Shown here: positions 5,357-5,404 of the stretch, one piece after another
Position numbering within the stretch: the first letter of the stretch is position 1
Layout: each line of letters opens with the position of its first letter
Notes under the pieces: generated by a model
The model's input: only the letters and a program-made list of their open reading frames with translations
The model's database searches: none
Told to the model about the DNA's origin: nothing
Translations under genes and position numbers: made by a program
Assembly (NCBI GenBank): GCA_947176285.1
Contig: CAMWQF010000215.1
Span: 1 to 5,404, forward strand
DNA length: 5,404 nt
Direction: 5' to 3'
Origin: an uncultured Porphyromonadaceae bacterium
Lineage (GTDB): Bacteria; Bacteroidota; Bacteroidia; Bacteroidales; Muribaculaceae

Positions 5357-5376
5357 AATATTTTCAAAATATTTTT
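5357..5376 (+). terminator. Possible weak terminator after spmAB (AT-only palindrome plus T run)
   Basis: AATATTTT (5357-5364), C (5365) and AAAATATT (5366-5373) form a perfect 17-base palindrome that runs into TTTTT (5372-5376). The stem is entirely A-T pairs, so it would be weak on its own; it might act with the GC-rich hairpin just upstream. It overlaps the -33 box of the next promoter. Confidence 0.35.
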
Positions 5377-5404
5377 GCAGATGTCTGAGAAAATTTGTAA
5401 TTTT
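5374..5404 (+). promoter_or_regulatory. Bacteroidetes-type promoter cut by the window edge
   Basis: TTTG (5374-5377) is followed after exactly 20 bases by TAATTTT (5398-5404), the first seven bases of a TAnnTTTG box whose last base lies outside the window. The gap equals that of the trpS promoter. It predicts a + strand gene starting within a few tens of bases to the right. An alternative TATTTTTG at 5370-5377 also fits a -7 box but has no -33 box at the proper distance. Confidence 0.5.

Noticed and set aside
5017..5367. Reverse-strand open frame of 116 codons overlapping the spmAB end
   Set aside because: Most of it is antisense to the conserved SpmB motifs; its composition is not protein-like and it has no promoter or known domain.

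Overview
The window looks like chromosomal DNA from a non-spore-forming member of the Bacteroidales; a Muribaculaceae- or Bacteroides-like genome is my inference. Three things point there. The two clear promoters have the Bacteroidetes form TTTG-N20-TAnnTTTG. Genes start behind A-rich leaders without Shine-Dalgarno sequences. The intergenic DNA carries AATTGAG-type heptamer repeats. All supported genes lie on the + strand.

Region 1 (1-674) holds the 3' end of an unrecognised Gly/Pro/Asn-rich protein whose start lies left of the window. It has short peptide repeats followed by an aromatic-rich C-terminal domain. Its stop codon runs straight into a 7-bp tandem array. After that come a decayed hairpin that may be a terminator, and a strong promoter.

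Region 2 (675-3305) is a tightly packed operon: tryptophanyl-tRNA synthetase (trpS), a zinc/manganese-type ABC transporter substrate-binding lipoprotein (znuA-like) and its ATPase (znuC-like). trpS and znuA overlap by 4 bp (ATGA) and znuA and znuC by 20 bp, so translational coupling is likely. The lipoprotein should capture metal in the periplasm and the ATPase should drive import, but no membrane permease gene is present in the window.

Region 3 (3306-3975) is an AT-richer two-gene module: a minimal nucleotidyltransferase (mntA-like) overlapping a HEPN-domain protein (hepT-like). Both carry intact catalytic motifs (GSX10DXD and RX4HXY), which makes this a probable type VII toxin-antitoxin system. 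It sits like an accessory insertion between housekeeping genes, with a direct repeat spaced two helical turns just upstream.

Region 4 (3976-5404) holds a fused SpmA-SpmB membrane protein with two nucleoside-recognition/Gate domains. It is followed by hairpins, a possible terminator, and a promoter cut by the right edge that should serve another + strand gene. I found no RNA genes, CRISPR array or insertion sequence.

The most noteworthy items are the apparently active HepT/MntA module, the trpS-zinc operon without a permease, and the repeat protein whose peptide repeats are conserved despite extensive synonymous divergence.
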